Part shown: positions 1 to 8,727 of the stretch, in pieces
How positions within the stretch are numbered: position 1 is the first letter of the stretch
Layout: each line of letters starts with the position of its first letter
Source: Acidobacteriaceae bacterium
GTDB lineage: Bacteria > Acidobacteriota > Terriglobia > Bryobacterales > Bryobacteraceae
Direction: 5' to 3'
Length of the DNA stretch: 64,000 bases
Assembly (NCBI GenBank): GCA_019240475.1
Contig: JAFAYI010000006.1
Location: 62,001 to 126,000 of the forward strand
Translations under genes and position numbers: made by a program
Notes under the pieces: generated by a model
Told to the model about the DNA's origin: nothing
The model's input: only the letters and a program-made list of their open reading frames with translations
Databases searched by the model: none

Positions 1-344
1 GGTTCATTTTGATCGACGAGCGCCAGTTCGATCCCTGCCGCTCGAAACCGTTCCGGAAGCTCTTCGCATAGTAGCTGCGTGAGCTGCCGCGCGCGTCCCA
101 CGGCGTAGCGCAGCGAGCTCAATCCTCGCTTCCCGCCCATTTCGCGAATGGATTCGGCAAGCGCGTCGCCGCCCACAGCGCCGACCGCCTCGAAATCCAG
201 CCCCTGCGACCGAACGTTCGCCGCGAGCGCCGGTATCGTGAAAACGTACGCCCGGTGGCCGCGCTTTACGAGCGCGCGCCCCAGCGTGAACATTGGGTTC
301 AAATGTCCCGGCAACGGAGGACAGACGATTGCGATATTCGCCAT
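1..344 (-). CDS. Glycosyltransferase, MGT/UGT type (partial, N-terminal part)
   Basis: Only the first 114 or so codons are in the window; the gene runs off the left edge. Translation from the ATG at 344 starts MANIAIVCPPLPGHLNPMF, the first beta strand and GHLNPM loop typical of GT-B glycosyltransferases of the UDP-glucuronosyltransferase/macrolide glycosyltransferase group (GT1). Such enzymes move a sugar from a nucleotide sugar to a small lipophilic or glycan acceptor in the cytoplasm. The sugar-donor domain is C-terminal and not visible, so donor and acceptor cannot be guessed. It is divergent from the secreted hydrolase at 487, with 142 bp between them. Family assignment is fairly safe; specificity is unknown. 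Confidence 0.75.
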   Translation of the reverse strand, partial: MANIAIVCPPLPGHLNPMFTLGRALVKRGHRAYVFTIPALAANVRSQGLDFEAVGAVGGDALAESIREMGGKRGLSSLRYAVGRARQLTQLLCEELPERFRAAGIELALVDQNE

Positions 345-486
345 CGATTCGGTTCTCGTTATTGTACGAGTGTCGGCGCCGCCCCCGGTATGCTAGGTTA
401 CACCTAGTTCCCGACCACGCAAGAACTCCCTCGTGAATTCTTTCTAATCTCTGTTCGATTACTGGAAATTATCAAATCTAAAACGC

Positions 487-2625
487 ATGAAAGTAGTACT
501 TCTCCTCGCCGCTCTCGCATCGTGCCTTTCGGCCGCTCAAACGACGGCTCTTTATAACCCCGGTTCACCAACCACCGGTCCTTTTCCCGCGAATGCTCTA
601 ACCGTTGCTGACGCTACCCAGCAGACCGGCATCCGCATCAATCTGCCCGAGTCATTCGAAACCTGCGATGTTTCCACCGCGCCGAGCGTCTGCAGCAACA
701 CGGCGCTTCTCAATCAACTCGATGGATTTAGTGTTAACCCGCGCGTGGCGGCTTGTTTCTCCGGCCCCGTCAACGCCAGCACTCTTTCCTCAGGCATGCA
801 GATCGTCGCGGTCTCAAACAACGCCGCCGTTTCTCTGAATCAGATCATCTTCGACCCCACCACCAATTGCGCCTTCGCGAAGCCGAATCAGGTGCTTAAT
901 CAGCAGAGCCAATACCTCTTTGTCGTCACCGATTCGGTCCACGATAGTAGTGGGAAAAAGCTAAAAGCCTCTGATGCATTCACCGATTGCTTGCAAAGCA
1001 GCGACCCGTACTGCCAGACGCTCGCCGCCGCTCTCCAGCAGGTTCCGCAGCATCCAGCCTCGACCGCCAGAATCGTAACGGCGTCTTTGTTCACGACCAT
1101 GAGCGCCACTTCTTGGCTTCAGAACGCTCGCGCATTTGCCGACGCCAATCAGCCGCCCGTTGTGCTGCCCGCCGGACTGAACGGCGCGCCCTCGGTTTAC
1201 AATCTCTCGTCTGTTCAAAGCATGACGTGGGCGCCGCAAGGCAGCGGCGATGATGTGGATAACTCCGAGACCATTACTCCCAGCGTGCTCACCGGGGTTG
1301 GGCAAGTCGCTTTCGGAATGTTCCTGACTCCGCTCTTTCTCGATCCAACGAGCGGCAGCATTCTCACTACGCCTACCGCGCAGCCCATCTCCGCGCCGAC
1401 CGCCTACATCCCGGTTTCTTTCCATCTGTTCCTGCCCTCCCTCGGTTCCGGCTCAGGGAAATACCCGGTCGCCATCTACGGACACGGGCTAGGCGACAAC
1501 CAGTTCGGCGCGCCGACTTACATCGCCTCTACGCTCGCGCAGATGGGCATCGCCACTCTCGCGATTGAGATCACCGGGCACGGCTACGGTCAAGGCGGCG
1601 TGGTGAACATCACGGGCACGAACGGCAGCGTGCAGACGGTTTCTACTCCGGGGCGCGGCATTCTGATCCCTGGGAATTCCAGCATTGGTCCGAGCGACGG
1701 ATGTATCCTCCCCGGCGCTCTCGCGGTCCGTGACTGCGGACGCCAGACCGCGGTCGATCTGTTCGCGCTGGTTCAAACCATTCGCGAAACCGGCGGCCTG
1801 GGCTACGGCCTTGATCCTTCGCGGATCTATTATGTCGGCCAATCCTTCGGCGCCACTTACGGCACGCTCTTTCACGCCACCGAGGCGAATGAACGCATCG
1901 CAACCATGAGCGGCGCGGGCGGCTCCTCTGTCGATGTCGCGCGCCTGGCAATCACCGGACGCCCGCTCGCCATCGAGTATCTTTCTTCCATCAGTCCCGC
2001 TCTTCTGAACGTCGATGCCGGCATCGCTCCGCCCGAAGCATACTTCCACGACGACTTCAATGACAACTACGTCTACCGCAACCTGCCTCCGGTGACGAAC
2101 TCGATCGCAGGCGCCATGGCTATCCAGGCCGCGTTTGAAGCCGCCGATTGGCTGGGCATGGTGGGCGATCCGCTCAGCTTCGCGCCTCATCTGCAAACTT
2201 CGCCGCTTTCCGGAGTGCCTCAAAAGGCGACCCTGTTCCAGTATGGCTATGGCGATCTCGAAGTGCCCAACTCGACCGAATCCGCGGTCATTGCCGCCGC
2301 CAACGCGCAATCCAATGGATGGTTCTTCCGCTTCGATAAGGCCTCGCAAATCGATCCGCGGCTGCTGCCCGTTACCATGCCGGGCGCCGCGCCGCTGCCC
2401 ATCCTGCCCCATCGGATACTCAGCAACCCCACTATCTTTGAATATCCGTACGAGACTCCGCTCTCTATCGCGAACCAGGCCCAGGCGTCGGTCTTCTTCC
2501 TGTCCGGAGGCTTGCTGGCTCTCGACCCCGACCTGTTTGTGACGGGCGAATACGCCGGAAATAACCTGTTCCAGGTACCGTCCGTGCTGCCCACCCAGCT
2601 AAATTTCCTGCAGATCGCGCCCTAA
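487..2625 (+). CDS. Secreted alpha/beta-hydrolase (712 aa)
   Basis: The protein starts with a short signal peptide (MKVVLLLAALASCLSAAQ) and is probably exported. The N-terminal 300 residues look like the Ig-like/virulence-factor-lipase type N-terminal region seen in secreted bacterial hydrolases. The C-terminal half has an alpha/beta hydrolase core: the oxyanion-region strand YPVAIYGHGLG near residue 330 and the nucleophile elbow G-Q-S-F-G with Ser453. A late His in PILPHRIL could complete the triad. Substrate is not evident; esterase or lipase activity is the simplest guess. It stands alone between a divergent glycosyltransferase and a convergent SDR gene, so context gives no pathway. Confidence 0.7.
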   Translation: MKVVLLLAALASCLSAAQTTALYNPGSPTTGPFPANALTVADATQQTGIRINLPESFETCDVSTAPSVCSNTALLNQLDGFSVNPRVAACFSGPVNASTLSSGMQIVAVSNNAAVSLNQIIFDPTTNCAFAKPNQVLNQQSQYLFVVTDSVHDSSGKKLKASDAFTDCLQSSDPYCQTLAAALQQVPQHPASTARIVTASLFTTMSATSWLQNARAFADANQPPVVLPAGLNGAPSVYNLSSVQSMTWAPQGSGDDVDNSETITPSVLTGVGQVAFGMFLTPLFLDPTSGSILTTPTAQPISAPTAYIPVSFHLFLPSLGSGSGKYPVAIYGHGLGDNQFGAPTYIASTLAQMGIATLAIEITGHGYGQGGVVNITGTNGSVQTVSTPGRGILIPGNSSIGPSDGCILPGALAVRDCGRQTAVDLFALVQTIRETGGLGYGLDPSRIYYVGQSFGATYGTLFHATEANERIATMSGAGGSSVDVARLAITGRPLAIEYLSSISPALLNVDAGIAPPEAYFHDDFNDNYVYRNLPPVTNSIAGAMAIQAAFEAADWLGMVGDPLSFAPHLQTSPLSGVPQKATLFQYGYGDLEVPNSTESAVIAAANAQSNGWFFRFDKASQIDPRLLPVTMPGAAPLPILPHRILSNPTIFEYPYETPLSIANQAQASVFFLSGGLLALDPDLFVTGEYAGNNLFQVPSVLPTQLNFLQIAP

Positions 2626-2644
2626 CCAGGGATCGCCGCGGAGT

Positions 2645-3634
2645 TCACGGCGCGGCGACTTCGCAATGCAGTTCGCGCCAGCGGTGCACCAGGTCCTGGC
2701 AAGCTCCGCGCCAGTTCGGAAAGTGGAACTCAAAGCCCGTTTCGAGAAGCCGCCCCGGCGCCACCCGGCGGCTTTTCAGCACCAGTTCGGTCTCTGTTCG
2801 AAGAAGAAGCGCGCCCAGCGCCAGAATCCATTTCGGCGTCGGCAGCCCGATATAGCTGGTGCACCAGGAGTGGCGAAGACAGCACATGAATTCGCGATTC
2901 GGCAACGGCATCGGTGAGGAGACGTTCACCACGCCGCTCATCTCCTCGCGCCGGATGAGATGTTCGATAGCCCGCGTGAAATCGACGTCGTGAATCCAGG
3001 AGACATACTGGCTGCCGCTTCCGGCCGCGCCGCCGACGCCCCATTTCACCAGATGCAACAGCGTGTCGAAAACGCCGCCCGCGTCCGGGCTCATCACGAT
3101 CGCGCTTCTTAAGGCGATGCGGCGGGTGCGCGGCGTATTGGCCGCGAAGAACGCACGCTCCCAACTGGTCGCCACATCGATGCTGAAGCCCCACTTGCGG
3201 GGCGCGTCCGGCTCGTTTCCGCCCAGTTCGCCGGTCGCTTCGTCCATGGGCTTGTCGAGGGCATGCCGGTAGATGGTGGCGGTGCTCGCGTTCAGCCATA
3301 AAGGCGGCGGGTGCGATGCTCGTGCAATCGCTTCGCCCACCAGGCCCGTGGTAATGGTTCTAGAATTTTTGATCTCCCGCCGGTTGGCCGCCGTATACCG
3401 GCAGTTCACGCTGCGCCCCGCCAGGTTGATCACTACATCTGAGCCGTCTATCGCCAGCGCCCATCCGTCCAGGTGCCGTGCATTCCACTCGATTACGTGC
3501 CACTCGGCCGGCTTGGGATGCCGCGAGATCACCGTCACGGCGTGTCCTTGCTCGCGAAAGTGCCGCGCCAGGATCTGCCCCACCTGCCCGGTCCCGCCGG
3601 GGATCACGATTCGAAGCGGCCGGAGCGAGGGCAT
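2645..3634 (-). CDS. TIGR01777-family NAD(P)-dependent epimerase/oxidoreductase
   Basis: A 329-aa short-chain dehydrogenase of the extended type. The start chosen is the ATG at 3634, giving MPSLRPLRIVIPGGTGQVG; an upstream in-frame start at 3697 would add 21 residues before the Rossmann glycine motif GGTGQVG and is unlikely. The motif DVVINLAGRSVNCRY and the C-terminal region resembling DUF1731 (LVLKSRRVAPGRLLETGFEFHFP) are characteristic of the TIGR01777/YfcH group, whose substrate is not known. The gene ends 19 bp from the convergent end of the hydrolase gene. Family identity is good, function unknown. Confidence 0.8.
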   Translation of the reverse strand: MPSLRPLRIVIPGGTGQVGQILARHFREQGHAVTVISRHPKPAEWHVIEWNARHLDGWALAIDGSDVVINLAGRSVNCRYTAANRREIKNSRTITTGLVGEAIARASHPPPLWLNASTATIYRHALDKPMDEATGELGGNEPDAPRKWGFSIDVATSWERAFFAANTPRTRRIALRSAIVMSPDAGGVFDTLLHLVKWGVGGAAGSGSQYVSWIHDVDFTRAIEHLIRREEMSGVVNVSSPMPLPNREFMCCLRHSWCTSYIGLPTPKWILALGALLLRTETELVLKSRRVAPGRLLETGFEFHFPNWRGACQDLVHRWRELHCEVAAP

Positions 3635-3712
3635 GAGCGTGCGTTCTTGAGGTTGATTGTCCCATGACCCGAGTAGCAGTTTGCGCTTGAGAAACAAGAA
3701 CTTGCCTTAGCC

Positions 3713-3721
3713 TGCTATAAT
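3713..3721 (+). promoter_or_regulatory. Extended -10 promoter for the pyruvyl transferase gene
   Basis: The sequence TGCTATAAT is a perfect extended -10 element (TGnTATAAT) for a housekeeping sigma factor, 40 bp upstream of the TTG start at 3761. No good -35 box lies 17 bp upstream, which is usual for extended -10 promoters. It probably drives the 3761-7850 glycan genes. Confidence 0.5.
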
Positions 3722-3760
3722 TCAGTAGCTTAAGAGTTTTCCCTGCCCTAAGGAATTTTC

Positions 3761-5086
3761 TTGTTGAAGGTCGTCATCCAGCCAAGTGGAATGCGCTGCC
3801 TCAATGTAGGCGATCAGGCGATGCTGGAGACCGCCTATAGGCGTCTTCGCGCCCTATGGCCGCAGGCGGAGATCGGCGTCTTCACGCTGGCGCCCGGCGA
3901 GGTCCGCTCTAAACTTCCAGGAGCTGTTCCGCTTTCGCCCGAAGGCCGCGGACAGTGCTTCGACCTCAAGCTGTTTGGGCGCTTGTCGAAACCGGGATTT
4001 CCTCTTTCGGGTATGTTCCGCGGCTTTGAAAACGCCGCCTTCCGGCACCTTCCCCTCGTGCAGGGGCTGGCGGCTCAAACGAAGATGAGGGCGCGCGGGC
4101 AGCGTAACTGCGCCGAAATCATTTCAACCGTTCAATCCGCCGATCTGTTCGTCTTCTCGGGCGCGGGAATGATAACCGACGCCTTCGCAAGCGAAGCCAT
4201 GGAATGCCTGGAATTGATGCAGCTCGCCAAGCGATTCGGCGCCCGCACTGCCATTCTTGGCCATATGCTCGGACCGGTCGAGGACCCGGCGCTCAAAGCG
4301 GTATGCCGCCGCGTTCTGCCCGGCGTCGATCTGATCACCGTTCGCGAGCGCGTCACCAGCTTGCCGTTCCTTGCCGAATGCGGCGTGCGGGGGCAGGCGC
4401 GCGTGACGGGAGACGAAACGCTCGAGTTCTTACTCGAAAACGCTGCTGTCCCTTCCGCGCGCAACGCGCTCGGCGTCAATGTTCGCGCATCGTATTATTC
4501 CGGCGTGGACGGCGCAACCGCATCGTTGCTCGGTGGGACTTTGCAGAAACTTTCCGGGCAATTCGGCGCGCGCCTGGAGCCGCTGGCGGTAGCTCACCAC
4601 GCAGAGGATAGTGACGCCGCAACGCTTCGAGCTCTGGATAAGAGCTTCAAGGACAGCATTCATTCCGACGAACCCGAAACCGCGATCGAGTTGCTGCGGC
4701 GGATAGCTGGTTGCAGGGTCGTCATCACCGGCAGCTATCATGCCGCCGTGTTCGCGCTCGCGCAAGGCATTCCGGCGTTGGGTCTTGCCTTCGCGCCCTA
4801 TTACGAGGCCAAGTTCAGGGGCCTGCAGGATCTTTTCGGAAGCGGCTGCAGATATGTGAACGGCGCCAAGCGCGGCTGGGATGAAGAATTACAGATCGCC
4901 GCCGCGGATCTGTGGAACAACGCGTGGTATTGGGAGACCGAGCTCTTGCAAGCGGCAAAGCGCCAGGCTGAGGTGAGCCGGGCGGCATACGACGAGCTCT
5001 ACGGAATCGTCGAAGGCCAGCCCAAGGTAGCGGTTGTCCCAGCCGTCGAGCCCGCACCCTCGCGCGCGGCTTCGGAAGGCGCGTGA
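3761..5086 (+). CDS. Polysaccharide pyruvyl transferase family protein
   Basis: A 441-aa protein with a TTG start at 3761, preceded by AAGGAA, reading MLKVVIQPSGMRCLNVGDQAML. The N-terminal N-x-G-D-x-A motif and the later VITGSYHAAVFALAQGIPAL segment, a nucleotide-binding H-x3-A-x-G-type loop, are typical of the polysaccharide pyruvyl transferase fold (CsaB/WcaK-like). Such enzymes add ketal-linked pyruvate to cell-surface glycans, or act as related glycosyltransferase-like proteins. The C-terminal 40 residues are Ala/Pro-rich and probably disordered. It heads a same-strand run with a PLP decarboxylase and a Wzt-type ATPase, which fits a surface polysaccharide role. The exact acceptor is unknown. 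Confidence 0.75.
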   Translation: MLKVVIQPSGMRCLNVGDQAMLETAYRRLRALWPQAEIGVFTLAPGEVRSKLPGAVPLSPEGRGQCFDLKLFGRLSKPGFPLSGMFRGFENAAFRHLPLVQGLAAQTKMRARGQRNCAEIISTVQSADLFVFSGAGMITDAFASEAMECLELMQLAKRFGARTAILGHMLGPVEDPALKAVCRRVLPGVDLITVRERVTSLPFLAECGVRGQARVTGDETLEFLLENAAVPSARNALGVNVRASYYSGVDGATASLLGGTLQKLSGQFGARLEPLAVAHHAEDSDAATLRALDKSFKDSIHSDEPETAIELLRRIAGCRVVITGSYHAAVFALAQGIPALGLAFAPYYEAKFRGLQDLFGSGCRYVNGAKRGWDEELQIAAADLWNNAWYWETELLQAAKRQAEVSRAAYDELYGIVEGQPKVAVVPAVEPAPSRAASEGA

Positions 5087-5167
5087 CGGGGCGTTCAGTG
5101 CGTGCCGCTTTCGGCGCGCGCCGAAGTCGCGGTCTGCCCATTTCTGCTGCCGGCCATGAGGCAAGGC

Positions 5168-6655
5168 ATGGACATTGAGAGCGAATTGGGCAACTCCATC
5201 GAGCGCTCAGCCGACATCTGTCCGAGTTCCCTCGATCCGGCCGATTGGGAGCGATTTCGAACACTGGCTCACTCGGCGCTCGACCAAGCGATCGATTTCG
5301 TTCGTACCGTGCGAGAGCGACCCGTCTGGCAGCCGATGCCGGAGCACGTTCGCGCGGCTCTCGATCAGCCGCTACCGACCGAGCCGCAGGACTTGGAATC
5401 TGTTTATCACGACTTCAAAGATCTGATCCTTCCTTACACGGTTGGCAACATCCACCCACGGTTTTTCGGCTGGGTGCATGGCGCCGGGCTTGCTTCGGGC
5501 ATTCTCTCCGAGACGCTCGCGGCCGCGCTCAACGCCAATTGCGGCGGGCGAGACCACGTCGGACTGTACCTGGAGCGGCGGGTGATTGAGTGGTGCAAGG
5601 CGATTTTCAACTTTCCGGCGCGCGCATCGGGCATTCTGCTCAGCGGCTCGTCGATGGCAAACCTGATCGGCCTGGCGGTTGCGCGAGATGCGGCTCGGGC
5701 GAGTCATCCGGGCGAGGAACTGGTTGCCTATGCATCGACCGAAGTTCATTCGTCGGTAGGAAAAGCCATGCACTTCCTGGGTTTCGAGGATCAAGCGCTG
5801 CGGAAAATCCGGGTAGACGGCGACTTTAGAATGGATACAGGCGCGCTTACGCTGGCGCTCGACCAAGAGCGGGCCGCGGGCCGGCGGCCCTTCTGTATTG
5901 TGGGTACCGCCGGAACAGTAAATACGGGCGCTTTCGACGACCTGGAGACCGTGGCTTCGATTTGCGAATCGCAAGGGATCTGGTTCCATGTAGACGGCGC
6001 GTTCGGCGCGCTCGCCGTTCTGGCCGGCGATCTGCGCCCGCGGGTTTCGGGGATCGAACGGGCCGATTCGCTCGCCTTCGATTTTCACAAGTGGATGCAT
6101 GTTCCATACGACGCCGGGTGCCTGCTGGTGAGGGACGGCGATAAACACCGCCAGGCATTTTCTTCTTCGCCGGTTCCTGCCTATCTCACCCGCGCGGGGC
6201 GAGGGTTGGCCGGAGGCGGCGAATGGCCCTCTGACCTGGGACCTGAGTTGTCGCGCGGTTTCCGAGCGCTCAAGATCTGGTTCGCGATGAGAGAGCACGG
6301 CGTCAGGCGCTTTGGCGACGCAATTTCGAGGAATTGCCGGCATGCCCGGTATCTGGCCGGGCTGCTCGCGAGCGTGCCGGATGTGGAGGTTCTGAATCCG
6401 GTCTCGTTGAACATCGTTTGCTTCCGCTTTCGTCCGGCGGGACTGAACGGAGCGGCGCTCGACAGCTTGAACGAAGACATAGCCGCCGACCTGCAGGAAT
6501 CCGGCATCGCGGCGCCCTCCACCACGCGAATCCAGGGCAGGCTTGCCATTCGCGTCAATATCACGAATCATCGCACCTGCGAGGCGGACCTGGATTTGCT
6601 GGTTAGGACGGCCGAGAGGCTGCTGGACGAGAAGGCGCTTCCTCATGCGAGCTAA
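5168..6655 (+). CDS. PLP-dependent amino-acid decarboxylase (group II)
   Basis: A 495-aa fold-type I PLP enzyme of the aromatic-L-amino-acid/glutamate/histidine decarboxylase group. The PLP lysine is Lys308 in FDFHKWMHVPYDAG; the upstream HVDGAFGAL segment carries the PLP-pyridine Asp. Starts at 5102 (GTG) and 5156 (ATG) are possible, but GAGG sits six bases before the ATG at 5168, so that start is preferred. The frame overlaps the following ABC ATPase by 11 bp, indicating coupling. A decarboxylase in a glycan export region is unusual; it might make an amine used for glycan decoration, but that is only a guess. Substrate cannot be read from the sequence. Confidence 0.8.
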   Translation: MDIESELGNSIERSADICPSSLDPADWERFRTLAHSALDQAIDFVRTVRERPVWQPMPEHVRAALDQPLPTEPQDLESVYHDFKDLILPYTVGNIHPRFFGWVHGAGLASGILSETLAAALNANCGGRDHVGLYLERRVIEWCKAIFNFPARASGILLSGSSMANLIGLAVARDAARASHPGEELVAYASTEVHSSVGKAMHFLGFEDQALRKIRVDGDFRMDTGALTLALDQERAAGRRPFCIVGTAGTVNTGAFDDLETVASICESQGIWFHVDGAFGALAVLAGDLRPRVSGIERADSLAFDFHKWMHVPYDAGCLLVRDGDKHRQAFSSSPVPAYLTRAGRGLAGGGEWPSDLGPELSRGFRALKIWFAMREHGVRRFGDAISRNCRHARYLAGLLASVPDVEVLNPVSLNIVCFRFRPAGLNGAALDSLNEDIAADLQESGIAAPSTTRIQGRLAIRVNITNHRTCEADLDLLVRTAERLLDEKALPHAS

Positions 6656-7850
6656 TCCGGACGTAAGCTTTCGGTCGGTGTCCAAGCGCTACTTGATCCG
6701 ACAGGACGCAGGACGGACCAGCCAGGAAAGCGGTGGTTGGAAGTGGTTCCGAAAACTGCGCCCGAAGCGCGAACAGCGCAAGGAGTTCTGGGCTGTCAAC
6801 GACGTCTCGTTTGAAGTTCAGCGGGGCGAATCGCTCGGAATCATCGGCCACAACGGCGCGGGGAAAAGCACGGTCTTAAAGATGCTTGCGGGCATCACGG
6901 CGCCCACCAAAGGCGAGATCTCGATTCGGGGGCGGCTCTCGGCGCTGCTCGAAGTGGGATCTGGCTTCCATCCGGAATTGACCGGGCGGGAAAATGTGTA
7001 TCTCAGCGGTTCGGTGCTGGGGATGCAGCGCGCCGAGATCCAGCGCAAGATGGAGTCGATTGTGGAGTTCGCGGGCGTGCGGCGCTTCATCGATATGCCG
7101 GTCAAGCGCTATTCCTCGGGCATGTATGTACGGTTGGGGTTTTCGATCGCCGCGCACCTGGAGCCCGATGTGCTGCTGCTCGACGAAGTGCTCGCGGTGG
7201 GCGATAAGGAATTTCGGGACAAGTGCAAGGACCGGATCGAAAAGCTGCACGCCGACGGCACGACCATCGTGTTCATCTCGCACGATCTGGCGGCGGTCCA
7301 GAATGTTTGCGAGCGCGTGCTGCTGCTCGAACGAGGGCGAGTCGCGGCCGAAGGGTCTCCGCAACAGGTGATCCAGCGCTACACCGAGACAACGAATCTG
7401 AGCTACACGCCCTTGACCGACGCCGGCGCCAAGCGCGTGCAGATCACCGGGGTGGCGTTCTTCGATGAATCGGGAGAACGGTCCTCCGGCTTCCAGACCG
7501 GGCGCCCTATCACTGCGCGCGTGGAGTACTTCGCTACCGAGGAGATCCGCGATGTATCTATCTCTCTGCTGTTCCTGTGGACGCAAGGGTGGACTGCCGC
7601 GCAATGGACCACGTCGGGCGGACAGCGGCCTTTGCTGATTCACCCCGGTCCGGGCTCTATCGAATTCCGCTGCGAGGAGCTGGGATTACAGCCGAACGTT
7701 TATAAGATCGACGTGCTGATTGAAAAGCCGAGCACCAATCAGCTCTTCGACCATCAGGAAAGTTGCACAGCCATCTACGTGAAGGGTGGCAAGAAGGTGC
7801 GGGGTTCGTTCTACTCGCCGCATCGATGGCACGAAGTCTCGCCCGACTAA
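6645..7850 (+). CDS. ABC transporter ATPase, Wzt/TagH type (polysaccharide export)
   Basis: A 401-aa ATP-binding subunit starting at the ATG at 6645, 11 bp inside the preceding gene. Visible parts are Walker A GHNGAGKST, the signature region YSSGMYVRLGFS, Walker B VLLLDEVLAVGD and the H-loop FISHD. The final 140 residues match the position of the Wzt C-terminal beta-sandwich domain, which in O-antigen exporters recognises the modified non-reducing end of the glycan. The partner permease Wzm is not in the window, either before or after. Involvement in O-antigen, capsule or teichoic-type glycan export follows from the family; the actual glycan is unknown. Confidence 0.88.
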   Translation: MRANPDVSFRSVSKRYLIRQDAGRTSQESGGWKWFRKLRPKREQRKEFWAVNDVSFEVQRGESLGIIGHNGAGKSTVLKMLAGITAPTKGEISIRGRLSALLEVGSGFHPELTGRENVYLSGSVLGMQRAEIQRKMESIVEFAGVRRFIDMPVKRYSSGMYVRLGFSIAAHLEPDVLLLDEVLAVGDKEFRDKCKDRIEKLHADGTTIVFISHDLAAVQNVCERVLLLERGRVAAEGSPQQVIQRYTETTNLSYTPLTDAGAKRVQITGVAFFDESGERSSGFQTGRPITARVEYFATEEIRDVSISLLFLWTQGWTAAQWTTSGGQRPLLIHPGPGSIEFRCEELGLQPNVYKIDVLIEKPSTNQLFDHQESCTAIYVKGGKKVRGSFYSPHRWHEVSPD

Positions 7851-8149
7851 GTACTGGTACTTTCGCTGGTCGCGAATGCATTGAGCTTATCGGATCATAA
7901 GCGAGCAGGGCATTGAGCGCCACGAACCTTCCGATACTTACACCGCTTTTGTACGCTACAGTAACTCGCGCTTAACCGCAGGCGTGGATAATACGCACAA
8001 AGGTCCTGTACGTAACCAGACCCGATAGAACTTTCCCCAGGGTCCGCCGGCTTGTATCTGTATTCGCTTCGTATGATACTGAGACACGGCGTCTAATCTG
8101 TTCGACCCCGTTGACTTAGGCAGAGGGGATGCCTGCCGGAGGGAATGTG
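7851..8149 (+). other. Intergenic leader before the UpxY-like gene
   Basis: About 300 bp without a convincing coding frame. It contains a possible -10 (TATGAT near 8075) but no clear -35, and no ops/JUMPStart element of the type GGCGGTAG. No terminator hairpin with a T tract was found after the Wzt gene, so read-through from the glycan genes into the antiterminator gene remains possible. Confidence 0.4.
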
Positions 8150-8716
8150 GTGAACTGGTTCGCATTACATGTGAAACCGCGGCATGAAAAGGCGGTCGAG
8201 CAACAGTTGAACGGGCGAATGCTCGAAGGATATTCGCCTTACTATTTTGCGCGGCGGCATTGGTCCGACCGGGTGAAGGAAATCGAGCTTCCAATATTTC
8301 CACGTTACGTATTCTGCCGGTTCTCTTTTGAAGAGCGGCTAAAAGTATTAAGTATTCCGAGCGTAATTTCGATCGTGAGTTTCGGAGGCGCGCCGTGTCC
8401 GGTGAACGATGCCGATATCGAGACGATCAAGGGCATGGTGGCGAGCGGCCTGCCGCTTATGCCGTGGCCGTGTTTACGGATCGGAGAGCGAGTGAGAATC
8501 TCCCATGGGCCGCTCAGCGGGCTGGAGGGGATTTTGACGAGAGAGAAGGCGGCTTACCGGGTGGTGGTTACGATTGAGTTACTGCAACGAGCGGTAGCGG
8601 TGGAAGTAGCGCGCGATTTAATCGTGCCGGCCACCAACACGCGGCGCCCGCCTGCAAGCAGCATACTGACGCCCTCGGTTGCACGGCTGGGCGGCGTGGT
8701 TGGGATTTCGAGCTAG
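8150..8716 (+). CDS. NusG-family transcription antiterminator (UpxY/RfaH-like)
   Basis: A 188-aa NusG paralogue. The N-terminal domain reads VNWFALHVKPRHEKAVEQQL and the C-terminal domain has a KOW-type motif (IGERVRISHGPLSGLEGIL). The GTG at 8150 is preferred over the ATG at 8129 because GGAGG at 8138-8142 lies seven bases before it and because UpxY/RfaH proteins normally begin right at the W-x-A/V-L-x-x-K/R-P strand. These proteins ride on RNA polymerase and prevent termination inside long surface-polysaccharide operons. The gene follows the glycan genes on the same strand but is followed by convergent genes, so its target operon is not evident here. Confidence 0.85.
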   Translation: MNWFALHVKPRHEKAVEQQLNGRMLEGYSPYYFARRHWSDRVKEIELPIFPRYVFCRFSFEERLKVLSIPSVISIVSFGGAPCPVNDADIETIKGMVASGLPLMPWPCLRIGERVRISHGPLSGLEGILTREKAAYRVVVTIELLQRAVAVEVARDLIVPATNTRRPPASSILTPSVARLGGVVGISS

Positions 8717-8727
8717 TAAGCGGCCAT

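Noticed and set aside
300..330. tRNA T-arm-like GGTTCAAAT
   Set aside because: It lies inside the glycosyltransferase coding frame and no cloverleaf can be drawn around it. No tRNA was found elsewhere.
7851..8149. ops/JUMPStart element for the UpxY-like protein
   Set aside because: No GGCGGTAG-like sequence was found in this leader; the motif elsewhere in the window lies in coding DNA.
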